This document shows positions 22,693 to 34,480 of a stretch of DNA of 64,000 bases, in pieces. Made by a program: the position numbers and the translations under genes. How positions within the stretch are numbered: position 1 is the first letter of the stretch; each line of letters opens with the position of its first letter. Location of the stretch: assembly GCF_029962835.1 (NCBI RefSeq), contig NC_080582.1, positions 17,492,032 through 17,556,031 on the forward strand. The letters are read 5' to 3'. Under the pieces are notes generated by a model. The model was not told the DNA's origin, made no database searches, and saw nothing but the letters and a program-made list of their open reading frames with translations. This stretch comes from Magnolia sinica. Lineage: Eukaryota; Streptophyta; Magnoliopsida; Magnoliales; Magnoliaceae.

Positions 22693-25600
22693 AAAGGGTC
22701 ATCAAGCCCTTCTATCATTATGTAATCTATCTTATATCAAAACTAAGTAGAAGATGAAGATCAAATAAAAAATGACTCTATCATGTCAACCTTCTTTATC
22801 TAACTTAAACCAAGTACATAATCGCACTAAATCTACAAGCATGGACCCTGTGACTTCAACTTTCTTTCATCAATTATAATCCTTCATAGCAGGTTCTTCC
22901 ATGTTATGCATACATTTTTCTCATACCCCTGTTGCTTTACCAAAAGAAAAAAAAAGACTTATATGCAAGTCTTCTTGTTTATTTAATTCTTCATGCCAAG
23001 TTGCTTATTCAATCCAATTACATAAATAAGTTTTGTTATTCAGTTCTCTCTTACAAGTGATTGCGTCACTCTATCACTTGGGAGAAAAAAAAATAAAATA
23101 AAATTTAGAATTGTCCCCTCACCTCCATTTTCTTTCTTCGGCCAAAAAAAAAAAAGAGAAAAAAAAGAAAAAGAAAAAAAAAACCTCAAGAATCACAAGC
23201 AATCGATGATGGGCCTAACAATTAGATGACTCAAATTGTTTCCTGATTAAACAATTTGGTCAGACGGATAGAGCTGTCTTATCTTGTTAGTCCATTTTAC
23301 AGAACCTAACAGGCAACCCAGATTGGTTGATTTGATTATCCGAGTGTCCCCTGATGAAACTAGCAGCACTACAACTGACACTATCTTATCAGTCATTAAA
23401 AAACTCCTTTCTTGGTGATTAGTATGATGGCGCATTTCAACCGTCTGGCCTATAATCCAGACCGTTCTTTGGATGATGGGTCTCTTGATGGGGGACGCGG
23501 ATTAGCTACTGACAGGTTGAGTAGGGAGACTCGCTAATGAATTGACATCACCAAGTTTTGTGGGCCCGCCATGATGTATGTATTATATCCACACCGTCCA
23601 TCCATTTGGAGAGATCATTTTAATGCATGAGCCAAAGAACGAGTCAGATACAAATCTCTAGTGGACCCCACCATAGAAAACAGTGGGGAGAATGACGACC
23701 ACCGTTAAAAACTTTCAGAGGCTTAAGGAAGTTTTCGATCAAGCTGATGTTTGTGTCTGTGTTAACTGATGAACAGGCAGGATCTGAAATAAACACCGTG
23801 GTGGTCCTAAGAAGGTTTCAACGGTGGGCGTCACTCTCCCCACTGTTTTCTGTGGTGGGGTTCACCGGAGCTTTGAATCTTCCTCCTTCTTCGGCTTATA
23901 TCCTAAAATGATCTCTCCAAATGGATGGACGGCGTCGATACAACACATACATCATGATGGTCCCTACAAAACTTGGTGACCCTTAATGAGCTATCCATCT
24001 CCAAAGTTATAGGTCCAACGGATGAACGATCCTGATTAACTGGCAGCTCATTTAATGATTAAACAAGGTTTCTTTATTATAATAAAAGGACCTTGCGTGA
24101 GATGCATTGACTCATTAATGTAGGCTGCAAAGATATCTTGGTGGGCCATGCTTGCTGTCCTCCAAAGTAGATACGGCAATAAAATACAAATGATGGCTTT
24201 TATGTTCTGCAGGCCATTTTTATGATTTTCTGAAAAGTTAGTTGGCCTGCAGGATGGAGTTATTTGAAACTCTGGATGAGTGTGATGGTCCATACGCATG
24301 CACTCGTAAGTTGTAAACGTGGCATGATGTGACTATGATCAACCATTCGTATCGTGGGTTCAAAGTGTAGATATGTCATGAAAACCCTAAAGTTAGATGG
24401 ATTGGCTCTGGACCTTGGCATCGAGTTGAGTCGGGCTGAGTTAGTGCTGACCTGACCCGATTTGGTTTTGAAATAGGCCTCACTTGAACTTGACCCAACT
24501 CAGTCCAACATGCTTGATATGATCCGAATCCAAGTTTGACCTGAACCAATATGGATCTTGGATCAGGTTGGCACCGAGTTACACCCAGATCCCTAGCTCA
24601 AGTGGTAGACTGAGTGAAAGATACCTTGTTTCAACACTGTGTTCTTGGTATAGATCCTTAGTGGGGGTGGCTAAGAGTAAAGTGTGAACTAACAGTTGGG
24701 TGTACTAGCAAGATAACAAAAAATAAAATAAAATTGACACCTAGTTATGTCTGGTTGCTAAAATCATAACTCAAAACCTATATTCACTTGACAAAATTGC
24801 AACATTGCGATTAACTACACGGCATTTCAGATCTACCACACCTCCATTGGTTACACGGCATTTTAGATATGAAACATATCTATATAAGTTTTTTTTTAAA
24901 AAAATATATATGTAAGAGTTGAGTTAGTTGGATTTCAGATTGAGCCAAGTTGAGTTACTGGGTGACTTGAATTCGATCCGGTTTGAGTTTGGACCGGAGA
25001 AAGTCAACTTAATTAGAATAGACTTACTCACTTGGTTTGGATCGAGTTGCACGAGTCAAGTTTGCTGAGTCCAGTTGTGCTGTCCCCAGCTCGAACTGGC
25101 CCTTAGTGATCTCTGATTAATGGAATTTTTTCCTTTTGTTGAATCGGGCAGTTGACCACCGTTGATTTTAACCTTCCATTGGATGTCCAAGAACAGATGG
25201 TTACGATCTTATTAAGTGTCAGTATTGGTATATGACCCACTAAAATGTGGCTCCCACGATTTGTATGGTTTAATTTGAGTTACGTGTATCCTACACGTGC
25301 ACAACTTTTGAGTGCATGCGTATAATCTATCATAGACTGCCAGAGCATCAAAATGTTTAAGCTTTTAAGGCCATGTCCTCGCGGAGCCTGAGTTGAATTG
25401 AAAAACTTAGCAGCGTAGACTCCTCCATTCTGTACATTTTTGTTTTTTTAACGCCAGAAAGAAAGTTATGCTGTAAAAGTAAATTTTTAGGGTATTTTTA
25501 TTTTTTTAACGTCGGAAAGAAAGATATGCTATCGATTTTCAGGTATGAAAATAGAGTTTTAAATAAAAATACTCTTACTTTTTATGATAAAACAGCTAAA

Positions 25601-28564
25601 TAAAGTAGAGGTATTTTCATCTTCATGGGTTCATCGGTACAAATAGAGGCTTAGTTTAGTTAGATAAGTTTTTTTGAAATGGAGTAAAAAAAAAGTGAGT
25701 GGTACACTGGGTCTATACTAAAAAATTACCTAATTGAATACGTGGACCAACGCTCCCTACAATTACCCGAAAACCAGACCCGACTCAGTATCCAAGTGGG
25801 TTGGGTTGATCCGAACCCGACCCGGTCTTTTAAGTAATACGTGGGATGTCCAATCATCAATCTGGACGGTCCATTCCTTCATGCAATTGGTGATAACTGG
25901 TCATGTGGGCCAAGGGAAATCCCTGTGATTTAGAAAGAAAAAAAAGAGGCTCCGTCTAGTAGACTACTAGTGCTTTGCTTAAGCGATGTGGGCAGTAAAG
26001 CTCATGTGCATGCCACACGTGTGCCATCATGGCACGTAGGTTCGAGATCCAACCCGTTCATCAGGTTGGTCCAAACTTGTAGATGTTTCCCTGAAGTTAA
26101 ATCCAGTCCATTAGGCAGGTGGGCCACACTATTGGAAACACGGGTTAGAATACTCAGCCAACCATTTCACGGCCGTACATTTATTTTTCAAACTGCGGCC
26201 CACCTGACCAGTTGATCAACAACCTGAGTCTTGGTTGGTTCATCAATATAGTTGCGCCCTTTTGATGGACGGATTGGATTTCAGACACATAGTGATATTT
26301 TTATTATTATAAATTATTACATAAAATTTAATTTTAAATATATAATTATATAACAAATTCATTAATTTTTGTTTCTACTTTTCGAGTTAATATCGGGATA
26401 TTATAACGGTAAAATACGATATTTTAAAATCCACAGTTATTTTTGAAAATCTAAATCCCGCCATAATATCATGATAACATTGTTTAGTCAATTTATCTTG
26501 ATATTATCACGAGATTGTTCAAAATCAAAATCTCGGTCATATTTGTCACGGTGCTGGGACCCACATACCATGCTGGCACGTGTGGCAGGTACATGAGCAG
26601 GAGCTGTATTTCAGACGCGTGTGGGCCCAGCAAAGCTCATCAAAGAGTTATATAGCATAGTCTGACAGGTGTAGCTGAAAAATCAGTAGCTCTTGAGGTT
26701 GAATTAGAGGGCCCCACCTTATTAAAAACACATCAGCTGCAGTGATGTTTCTGGCAGGCGGCCTGTTGGTGGTTCTGAAGCATCTGATCTTCTATCGGTC
26801 AGACGAATCTGACCATTTGATTCGTTCAGCTAGAAAGTGGAGTGACCTGTGATCCATTGCAATGATCTGATGGGCCCACAATGGATGGACCATGGCCAGA
26901 AAAATCTCCCTAATGGACATTGCCAGCACTGTAAATAGACGGTTGAGAAAATTCAAATGCAGGTCAGGGATCGAAAGAGGAGGGTCCAATCTGAGAGTCA
27001 TGGTCCATTCGTGGTCGGCGTCATCGGATTACGGTCTGTGTCAACGTATCCTAAGTCCCACCAAGCAGGTGGGTACACCATCGAAATCAATGGGTAAATG
27101 ATGTTCTGTTTTCATAATGTTGTGGCCCACCTAATTAGTCGGTTACTCCGAAATTTTATCCCAGGAGATCATTACGTGTGGACCCAGGATTTTAACGGCT
27201 TGGATTTTCTATGAAAAGGACATGTTTGTAGAAAAGAAGGCGTTGTATGTAAAAATTCACGTACAAGAACCTTGTATCTGAGCATTTCACTATTCATACC
27301 TCAACTAAAGGCACGCGGATTGCCTCAGACCTAGAGGTGGGCATCCAGCTGAGTTGAGTCGAGTCGAGCTAAGCTTGGCTTGGCTTGTCGATCATGTACT
27401 CCAGTTTGAGTTTGGCCTCGAGCTCAACTGTAATAGCCCATACTTACACTGTATGATATTGTCCACTCTGAGGGCAGCCATCATGGTTTTGTTTTCGGAG
27501 TAGTCTTAAAAGGCCTCCTACAGTATAGGGTGGTAACCCACATATAACCACCACAACTTTAGATGACACTTCTGATGTGGGACAAAGTTTCACCTTCACT
27601 GTGTGCACAGTAGCCTGCCAGCCACCTTGGGGCTCGCCCATATGTGCGCCCGCCCATGTGTGCCCGCTCACATGTGACCACAGTGACGGGGCGTCACAAT
27701 ATCCCCCACCGAGGGTGGAGTCGTCCTCGGCTCTGATACCATTTGTAACAGCACACTCCTACAGTGTATGATATTGTCCGCTTTGGACACAACTCGCACG
27801 GTTTTGTTCTCAGTGTAGCCCCCAAAAGGCCTCATATAGTATAGGGTGACAACTCCACATATAAACATTGACAAAATTTCACCTTCACTGTGTGCACAGT
27901 AGCCTGCCAGCCACCTTTGGGCTCACCCACATGTGCGCCCTCCCACATGTGACCACAGTGACGAGGCGTCACATCAACATTGAAGCTTGACTTGTTTGTC
28001 AAAGTTGTTGAGTCGAGTCGAGTTTACCTCGAGTCAAGCTCGAGCTTGTTGGGTGAGAGAATAATGGATTCTATTTTTAATCCTCCTCCATTGATGAAAA
28101 ATTCAAAAATCTTAGGAGAATGAAAGCAAAACCCGATGAAAAAACCAAATAAAACTTCGAATCGGATGAGGAAACCTGTAAGAACCGATCTATTCTTGAT
28201 CTTCTTCTACCAGAAGAAATCCAAGTACTAGAAAAGAAATAGAGCAGAACACTGATCAGAAATCCAAGTAAAGAGCTCTAGCTAATCAGATCATTGGATT
28301 TCTTTAAAGCTCTAACAAATTTGAGAAGAACCCATCTCAGATTTCTTAGATTTCTCGCCCAAGAAATAAATCTCAAGAGATTGAAATCATACTATTGTGG
28401 AGCTGAAATGAAAATTGGTGGTGGAAGTCTGGGCCAGCGTGCGGCTGACAGCAGGTAGAGAAAGAGAAGAAAGAAAAAGGGAAAGGGGGTGCGTGTAGTC
28501 AAGTAAAGACTCTAGGGGTTTTTTTTTTTTTTTTTTTTAAATTTAAAAGTTAAAAGTTAAAACT

Positions 28565-28596
<32 letters not shown>

Positions 28597-31500
28597 TATA
28601 ATATTTAATATATTTATTAATTGAGTCGAGTCGAGCTGAAATGCCCCCTAATTGAACCTGGATTGAACTCGACTCGAACTTCAAATAACTAACTTGGCTT
28701 GGCTCGAATCGACCATTCAAGCCGAGTCAATCCAAGCTGACTCGAACAGATTTAAGCAAGTTTTTCAAGCTAGCTTGACTTGTGAACAGCCCTAGCCACC
28801 AAGCACACGGTTACCCAACTGTGTGGGGTCTACCTTGATGTATGTGTTTAATCCACCCCGTTCATCAGTTGTTTCAGCTCGTTTTAGTACATGTTCTCAA
28901 AATTGAAATATGTACAAATCTCAAGGGGGACCACACCACAGGAAACAGTGAGGATAATGACGCTCACCATTGAAACCTTCCTACGGCCCACCATGATGTT
29001 TATTTTCTATTGAACCTGTTCATAAGGTCACACGGACCGGAACAAAGGGAAAAAAAAATCAGCTTGATCCAAAACTTCCGTGGCCCCCAACAAAATTTCA
29101 ACGGGAGGCATTCAATCTCCTCTGTTTCCTGTGGTGTGGTCCACTTGAGCTTTAGATCTGCTTCATTTCTGGGCTCATACTCTGAAATGAAGGGGAAAAA
29201 CGGATGGGCGTCGTAGATGAAATACACATATCACGATGGGGCCTACAGACTCGTGTCCGCAGATATGACCTGGTCTCCAGGCAACCGCGTCAAACTAAAT
29301 AGCTTTCCTAAGGCCACACGCGTGAAGGAAAGTTATTGCACATGCCAATGCCAGCCAGCGCATTGGAAAGATATCCAATCCGTGCATCAGAGGCATGCCA
29401 ATATTTAAATGCTCTCATACGAGAATCAGATATTTCCAATTGTCAGGTCGGCCACTTTTTACAAAGAAAATTAACCGTTGAAAATTACTTCGCTGAAGTT
29501 TTCTTAACCGTGTAATTGTTTCTAACATTGTGGCCCATCTGCTGCATGGAATAGATTTATTTTGGGAAAGAACGTCCGTCGACGTCAAAACCACCTTATG
29601 GATGGCTTGGATATTGCACATGTCAGCCATGATAGCATACGTGGCAGCGTGTGCATTAGCAGCTTTGTAGACGCGTGTACGCCTGACTGTATTGGAACTT
29701 CTCATGGACATAGTTGCATTGGGACGCTTTCCAATCTAAATCATGAATCTAGACCGTCCATTATATCCAGTTCAATCTTCGTTTACTGCCTCGAAAAATT
29801 CGTACGGATCATATCATCCAAACCGTTCAATAAGTGGAATGAAAATTGGATTGACGAGAACGGTCACGGTCATACTAAATGTCCGTCACGGATATTTTAT
29901 GACAATCTGATTGCCGTAGATTTTCACAAGACAGTGTCAGAACAACGGAATGGACCCAATGGACGGTCCAGATAGGTGATCTAAATTCCAACAAGTCCAA
30001 TACGTGCATGGGAAGGTTCCCATACACTACCCCCACCCTAACCGATTCGTACACTTCGGGAGCACTTCAAATCGCAAAAATGAGAAATGGGGTGTATGAC
30101 AAATCAATCAAGATGGTAGGGCCCACATGAGAACTGACCGTTAATTGCTGGGAGAATGTCCTGATGAGGAGGTCAGCAAATTCATCAGGGCCGTACGTTC
30201 GGCTGGTGGTGTAGAGATTGGGGAGGAGGTAGTTGTTGATGTAGTCATTGCTCCCCAAGTTGATGAGAAACACGGATTTTGCAAGGTATTGAGCGAGAGC
30301 CGTCCGATCTGGGAATAGCAGTGGAAAATCCACACTAAGAGTCTTCTGAAATAGTTGTATCTGCCCATTAAATGACACCCTTGCTCCCTGCATGCATACA
30401 CCCCATAGTTTCATATATCAGATGGTTATGTTTGTATGGTACAGCTGAAAAATTCGTTGTGGGCCCCACTTATTTACTATAAGGAAAAGCCTAAGGTCCG
30501 ACAGGTTGGACAAGTATGTACGGTCTTCCCAGTGGATAACTTCCAACCTGTTATATTCATGTGACATCCAACCCGTCCAATAGGTTAGGCCCACCGCTAG
30601 TATCACTAAGGTAAAAAAGCATACCTGTAAAGTGATCAGATAGCACACATAATGGAAATTTTTTTATAGCCATTGATGTATATTAAAATACTATTGGCCT
30701 CCCGAAAATGAGTGGACATGGCTGAAATTTCTTCTCAATGTCATCCTCATGATAGGACCAACCAATTGGACGAGTTGGATTTCTTACACATGTGAAAAAT
30801 TTGAAGTTATCTTCTTGATGGACCATTATATAAGGTGCAACCGGTTTACTAAAATAGCGGCGTTTGTGGGACTGGAATCCTCGCAACACACAAGTCTATG
30901 GAGCCCACATGTTGTTTATCTAAAATCTAATCCGTCTATCAGGTTTTGTTATCGATCTTAGGCTGTAATGACAAAAATTATCTAGATCTACAACTCAGAT
31001 AGGCCACGACACATACAACATTGGGGTGTGATGCCAACCATAGGTTTGCATGTGGGGTCACTGTGGTTTGTATCTTTCATCACAACCGTTAATCAGGTGT
31101 AAGTCTCCAGGATGAAGAGAAGAGATAGAAATCAGCCTGATAGAAATCTCAGGTGGGCCACACCTTGCGAATTTAAGGCAGTTTTGGGTGCAAATTTTTT
31201 ACATTATTCTCATTCGACAGGGATTGCCTGGTGGCCCCAATATCATGTAGCTACATGATGTCAGGACTCTATGGAGCCCACCGTCATGGATGTGTTTAAT
31301 CCAAGCCGTCCATCCGTTTTTTCAGATCATATTAGTGCTTGATATCAAAATCGAAGACCGTATACAAAGCTCCAGTGGACCATATCATAGGAAACAATGG
31401 GGATAATGACGTCCACCGTTGAAACCTTCCTAGGGCCCACCCAGTAATGTTTATTTGTTGTACAATCATAAAGTCACGTGAACCTGGATGAAGGAAAAAT

Positions 31501-33612
31501 ACGAATCTCAGCTTGAACCACAAGTTCTGAGCCCCCAGTAAGTTTTCAACGGTAAGCATTCAATCCCCACCCTTTCCTGTGGTGTGGTCCATTTGAGAAT
31601 TATATATGCTTCAATTTATGGTTCATGCATTAAAATTATCTGTAAAAACGAATGGACGGTGTGGATAAAATCTTGGTGGCTCAGAGAGTCCTGACACGAA
31701 GTAGTTACGTGGTGCTGGCCCAGCAGGCAATCCGCTGCCTTGTTTCACGCGCTCCGAGAAACAGGTGCTGCAGACGATTCGGTTCCGCGGCAGTGCATCT
31801 CGCGCACTTAGAGCCACGTGGGTAGAACTTTCATGAGATCCACACCGTTCATCAGGTACGCTGCTTCAGATTCTCCTTGTAACCCAAAAATCCTGACCAT
31901 CAGTCAGGTATGTTAAGGAACCAAAGAATCATACTGACCTGTGATTCTGTTACCGACAAAAGAAACAGTTGGAAGACCACGTCCACTCTTAATTTTTACA
32001 GATAACTTTTTATGAAATCCAATCCAACCATTAAATTACACATAAAATCTTAGATGCATGGACAAAAAATCATATCCATTCCTAATTCACTTATACCACA
32101 CTAATAGAAACAGGTTGAAGGGTGATAATTACACTGTTTTCAATCATATGGTTCATCTGAGTTATAGATGGAGCTGAATGTTCGGACCTTTGCCTCAGAT
32201 GCGGTTAAGATGAGACATGAAGGCAGTGGAATGATAATTATATCACTAATGAGGTAGTTTTTTGAAAAAGTTATGGTAAATTGATAGTATTTTGTAAAAC
32301 TCTCTCATAGTGCCCATTAATGAGGTTGTTTTTTGAAAACTTTTTCAAAAAAAGTACCAGAAATATGTATTCTTTTGTAAAATTTTCTACCAGAGAAGAG
32401 CACATGCATGATTCAAATTAGTGTCCAAAGGCCCAAAAGAGCGAACTCCTCACGCTGCTGGCACATGTGCCAAGAGGGAACACACTTGCTTTTGGGAAAT
32501 CCTTCCATTAGGTGGGACTCCTGTCTTGAGGCGAGCCAGACCATAAACCCACAACTTTATCATAAGGTGCGTTTGGTTGCACCCAACATCATGAAATTTC
32601 ATGATGAATTCTAATTATGTGCAAATTTTCATGATATTTCATGAAATTTGGTGCAACCAAACACACCCTTTAAAAAAATATAGAAAAAGGTTAGTAAATT
32701 TACATAATGCCGGCCCGTTTCGTCGAGAATGCCCGCCGCTGCCGATGCATAGTTGATACCTTTCAAGATCTTTAGGCCTTTCAACGTTGGACTCAAATAC
32801 GGCGGCACGAACGGTAAGCCTAGAACTCTTGCTGTAATGTATAGAAATAAAAATTAAGAAAATTCTACACCATATGTTCATGAATTAAATGGATCACCAT
32901 AAAAAGAACCTAATGTATGTTGAAATGTTTTAAAACACAAACCAGAAATAGACACTTTTTTGTAGGTGGTTTGGGCTAACTGTCAATCCAACGGTCAAAG
33001 GTCCATTTCACCCAATATTCTACTTAATGTAAAAGCTAGAGGTTATAGTATTTGATTTTTCAAGTAGAAATACTAGATTTGAGCTTGACCAACGTAGTTA
33101 CGTTTTTGTTTTATATGACAGTCGTCCACTCAATTAATCAGCTTTTATGGTGAACCAACCAAAAGACCACCTAATGTATGAGCCATGGTCCAACCTTTGC
33201 ATGATTGGCTATACCCAACCACTCAATCTTCAAAAAATGAATGATAGATGGCCCATCCAAGAACTGGTCCATTAATTGGATGGTCTAGGTTCACTAACAA
33301 AGTGGACCAAAAAAATGAAATTAACATACATATATATCGAGGAACATTACCGCCGTAATCCACAACGGTGAGGCCGTTACAGAATCGGCCACTCGGGAAA
33401 CCAAAATCAATGCCATAGGGTGCGTAATTCGCCTTCGCCATCGACGGTAGCCAGTTGTTGTTGCCGTCGTCGATCAGCGAGTCGCCGAAGATGAACATGG
33501 CCGGGGTGAGCGCGCCATGGACCCCATGATCAAAGGGTGGAAAGAGCAGTAGAAGGAGAAGGTGATGGAGGAATAGAAAGAGTGTGGGAGCTCTTACTCC
33601 TTTTCCCTCCAT
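18684..33612 (-). CDS. GDSL esterase/lipase, five exons over 14.9 kb
   Basis: Exons on the minus strand: 33612-33351, 32831-32704, 30387-30139, 20027-19775 and 18904-18684. All junctions are GT...AG with matching phases (1,0,0,1), giving 370 residues and a stop, the usual size for plant GDSL lipases. These SGNH-fold enzymes are typically secreted and cut ester bonds of lipids, cutin precursors or acetylated sugars; this one's substrate is unknown. Residues 1 to about 35 are a leucine-rich signal peptide. Block I is '[12 protein letters not shown]' (nucleophile Ser45), then '[13 protein letters not shown]', block II '[11 protein letters not shown]', block III '[12 protein letters not shown]' (oxyanion Asn about 177), '[11 protein letters not shown]', '[12 protein letters not shown]' and block V 'FWDSFHPTQ' (Asp335, His338). 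All catalytic positions are present. Introns 1-4 are about 0.5, 2.3, 10.1 and 0.9 kb; the larger two are filled with transposons. The exon model was built by eye. Confidence 0.93.
19776..19955 (+). other. Antisense shadow of GDSL exon 4
   Basis: The plus strand is also open here (frame 19719-19955), but only because it mirrors the conserved GDSL exon on the other strand. It is listed so that it is not mistaken for a gene. Confidence 0.7.
21430..21515. repeat. Two tandem copies of a 43-bp unit
   Basis: TTAGATAACCTATTTCTATA through AGATAAGATGGTTTC is repeated exactly once, head to tail. Confidence 0.95.
21780..22615 (+). pseudogene. Copia integrase-region remnant
   Basis: A badly decayed stretch of a Ty1/Copia polyprotein, readable only across several frames. 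First comes a zinc-binding and pre-integrase trace ('[15 protein letters not shown]', '[14 protein letters not shown]'). Then an integrase core trace with '[20 protein letters not shown]', 'NIPQQN' and '[11 protein letters not shown]', and finally the post-integrase 'VGYSPYEK' and '[13 protein letters not shown]' motifs. No LTRs or reverse transcriptase were found nearby. It lies antisense to, and inside, intron 3 of the GDSL gene. Confidence 0.8.
22658..22689. repeat. (GA)n microsatellite
   Basis: About 16 GA units directly after the Copia remnant. Confidence 0.95.
23493..23985. mobile_element. Hairpin MITE (family B)
   Basis: Starts GGACGCGGATTAGCTACT. The arms carry 'TGTGGGCCCGCCATGATGTA' on the left and the complement 'ACATACATCATGATGG' on the right, with matching 'CCACCATAGAAAACAGTGGG' and 'CCCACTGTTTTCTGTGGTGG' inner blocks. 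The right terminal repeat is lost after 'AACTTGGTGACCCTTAATGA', so no target duplication could be scored. Confidence 0.85.
24582..24735 (+). mobile_element. tRNA-derived SINE, second copy
   Basis: Same family as 15643-15795, here on the plus strand: CACCCAGATCC, then 'TAGCTCAAGTGGTAGACTGA', the B-box-like region near 24650, and the A-rich tail 'ACAAAAAATAAAATAAAA'. Flanks 'CACCGAGTTA' and 'CACCTAGTTA' are a probable, slightly decayed target duplication. It sits in sequence rich in 'GAGTTGAGTC' words. Confidence 0.85.
24736..27331. other. Intron sequence without assignable features
   Basis: AT-rich to mixed sequence. 25440-25530 has a twice-used 'CTTTTTAACG(CC/TC)' plus 'GAAAGAAAG' block. 26280-26540 is very AT-rich. 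I see no conserved frame and no complete element. Confidence 0.4.
27332..28794. mobile_element. hAT-like non-autonomous element carrying a TRIM
   Basis: The left end TAGAGGTGGGCATC and the reverse complement of the right end TAGGGCTGTTCAC match the short Ac-like pattern TAGRGNTG. Just inside both ends lie dense 'GAGTTGAGTCGAGTCGAG' and 'AAGCTTGGCTTGGCTTG' words. The interior holds the TRIM at 27429-27973, a poly(T) tract at 28517-28538 and a (TA)n run at 28564-28588. I could not find a good 8-bp target duplication, so the boundaries are provisional. Confidence 0.6.
27429..27973 (-). mobile_element. TRIM: miniature LTR retrotransposon
   Basis: Two direct LTRs, 27973-27744 (5' on the minus strand, 230 bp) and 27698-27429 (3', 270 bp), each starting TGTGACGCC and ending in TTACA. 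Only about 45 bp lie between them. Two bases after the 5' LTR comes TGGTATCAGAGCC (27741-27729), the usual primer site complementary to initiator methionine tRNA. A purine tract, GGTGGGGG, precedes the 3' LTR. TCAAC flanks both sides (27424-27428 and 27974-27978), a perfect 5-bp target duplication. There is no coding capacity. The two LTRs differ by indels and substitutions, so it is not recent. Confidence 0.93.
28821..29250. mobile_element. Hairpin MITE (family A)
   Basis: The left arm 'GTGTGGGGTCTACCTTGATG' pairs with the right arm 'CACGATGGGGCCTACAGAC'. Inner blocks 'CCACACCACAGGAAACAGTG' and 'TGTTTCCTGTGGTGTGG' also pair. The terminal repeats are degraded, and it directly follows the hAT-like element. 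Confidence 0.8.
31221..31733. mobile_element. Hairpin MITE (family A, GGATTGCC-ended)
   Basis: Terminal repeats GGATTGCCTGGTGG (left) and GGATTGCCTGCTGG (complement of right), then 'TGTCAGGACTCTATGGAGCC' answered by the complement of 'GGCTCAGAGAGTCCTGACA'. The typical hairpin arms lie inside. It sits in intron 2 of the GDSL gene. Confidence 0.82.
31734..32566. other. Intron 2 sequence
   Basis: No gene. Two copies of 'TAATGAGGT(A/T)GTTTTTTGAAAA' lie about 95 bp apart at 32250-32340. Confidence 0.4.
32567..32672. mobile_element. Short Tourist-like foldback beside a splice donor
   Basis: GGTGCGTTTGGTTGCACC at the left and its near complement GGTGCAACCAAACACACC at the right enclose about 70 bp of 'CATGAAATTTCATGAT'-like sequence, so the whole ~105 bp can fold. 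TAA-like flanks suggest a PIF/Harbinger MITE. It ends about 30 bp from the exon 2 donor site of the GDSL gene. Confidence 0.7.
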
Positions 33613-33670
33613 ATTTCAGTTGGTCTGTGTTGAATCAATGGAATTTAAATGCAATAGGCTGTACTTTGCA

Positions 33671-33680
33671 GCTTTGTATA
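33671..33680 (-). promoter_or_regulatory. Candidate TATA box of the GDSL gene
   Basis: TATACAAAGC on the minus strand, about 60 nt before the ATG at 33612. This is a fair match in a plausible place, with no other support. Confidence 0.35.
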
Positions 33681-33897
33681 GCAACTTCATCACTGGAGTG
33701 GGTTGTTATTAGTTACCATCTTTTTACTCTTTTACCAGGGGCTACTTCTTACACGTCTGTCTTTTGGTACGAGCATTTTCTCTAGAGTTATAAATGCTTT
33801 TAGGTCGGTGCTGGGACTGAAGTATGGTCCCCAAACTACCCATCAGGATCTCTAAAAGCTATGTTCAATTGTGGTAAATGATATGGCAGATATGGTT

Positions 33898-34480
33898 GCA
33901 CCAAGATTGTGTGGGAGCTCATGGATTGAAGACTCAGTGACTCAGATTGACCCGTTTGACACTGAGTCTGGACTCAGGGGTGTGTTGGGGTTGCATGTTT
34001 TCAATGCCAACTCATGGCGTTGAACTTGATTCGACTCGGTCGAGTCCGAGTCGACTCTGAGTTGTCTGATATTGGACTGGTTGGGTGGCATATAATGGTT
34101 TTGCACCAAGATTGTGTGGAGCCCATGGATTGAAGACTCAGTGACTCAGATCGACCCATTTGTCACTGAGTCTGGACATGGGTGTGTTAGGGTTGCATAT
34201 TTTCAAAGCTAATTCATGGTGCTAAACTGGGTTAGACTCAACTAAGGCTGAGTTGACTCAGATGAGTTGCCTCAGATTGGACTGGTTGGGTGGTAGATAT
34301 GGTTTTGCACCAAGATTGTGTGGAGCCCATGGATTGAAGACTCTGTGATTCATATCGGCTGTTTGGTTGCATATTTTCAATGCTAATTCATGGTGCTGAA
34401 CTGGATTGGACTCAACCAACTCTGAGTTGACTCAGATGAGTTGCCTCAGATTGGGCTGGTTAGATGGCAGACATGGTTTT
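33898..34480. repeat. Tandem array of ~205-bp units, part 1
   Basis: Units start at 33898, 34103 and 34317, each opening with GCACCAAGATTGTGTGG(G)AGC and containing 'CATGGATTGAAGACTCAGTG', 'GGGTTGCAT.TTTTCAA' and 'GAGTTGCCTCAGATTGG'. The third unit is shortened. The array continues at 35434 after an insertion. Confidence 0.9.

Larger units (their letters stand above)
20028..30138 (-). other. 10.1-kb intron 3 of the GDSL gene
   Basis: Bounded by the donor ACG|GTCAGT at 30139/30138 and the acceptor CTCTGCAG at 20028. Besides the elements listed separately it is AT-rich unique-looking sequence. Low-complexity purine or pyrimidine patches lie near 22950-23190. 24410-25100 and 25790-25830 have 'GAGTTGAGTCGGGCTGAG' and 'CCGAACCCGACCCGG' type words of the hAT-like sort. 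29251-30138 holds no recognisable feature. Confidence 0.8.

Noticed and set aside
27444-27874. Small open frames in the TRIM
   Set aside because: They sit in the LTRs, differ between the two LTRs, and resemble no protein.
29562-29975. 137-residue plus-strand frame in the lipase intron
   Set aside because: No recognisable domain, no splice context, composition like neighbouring intron sequence.
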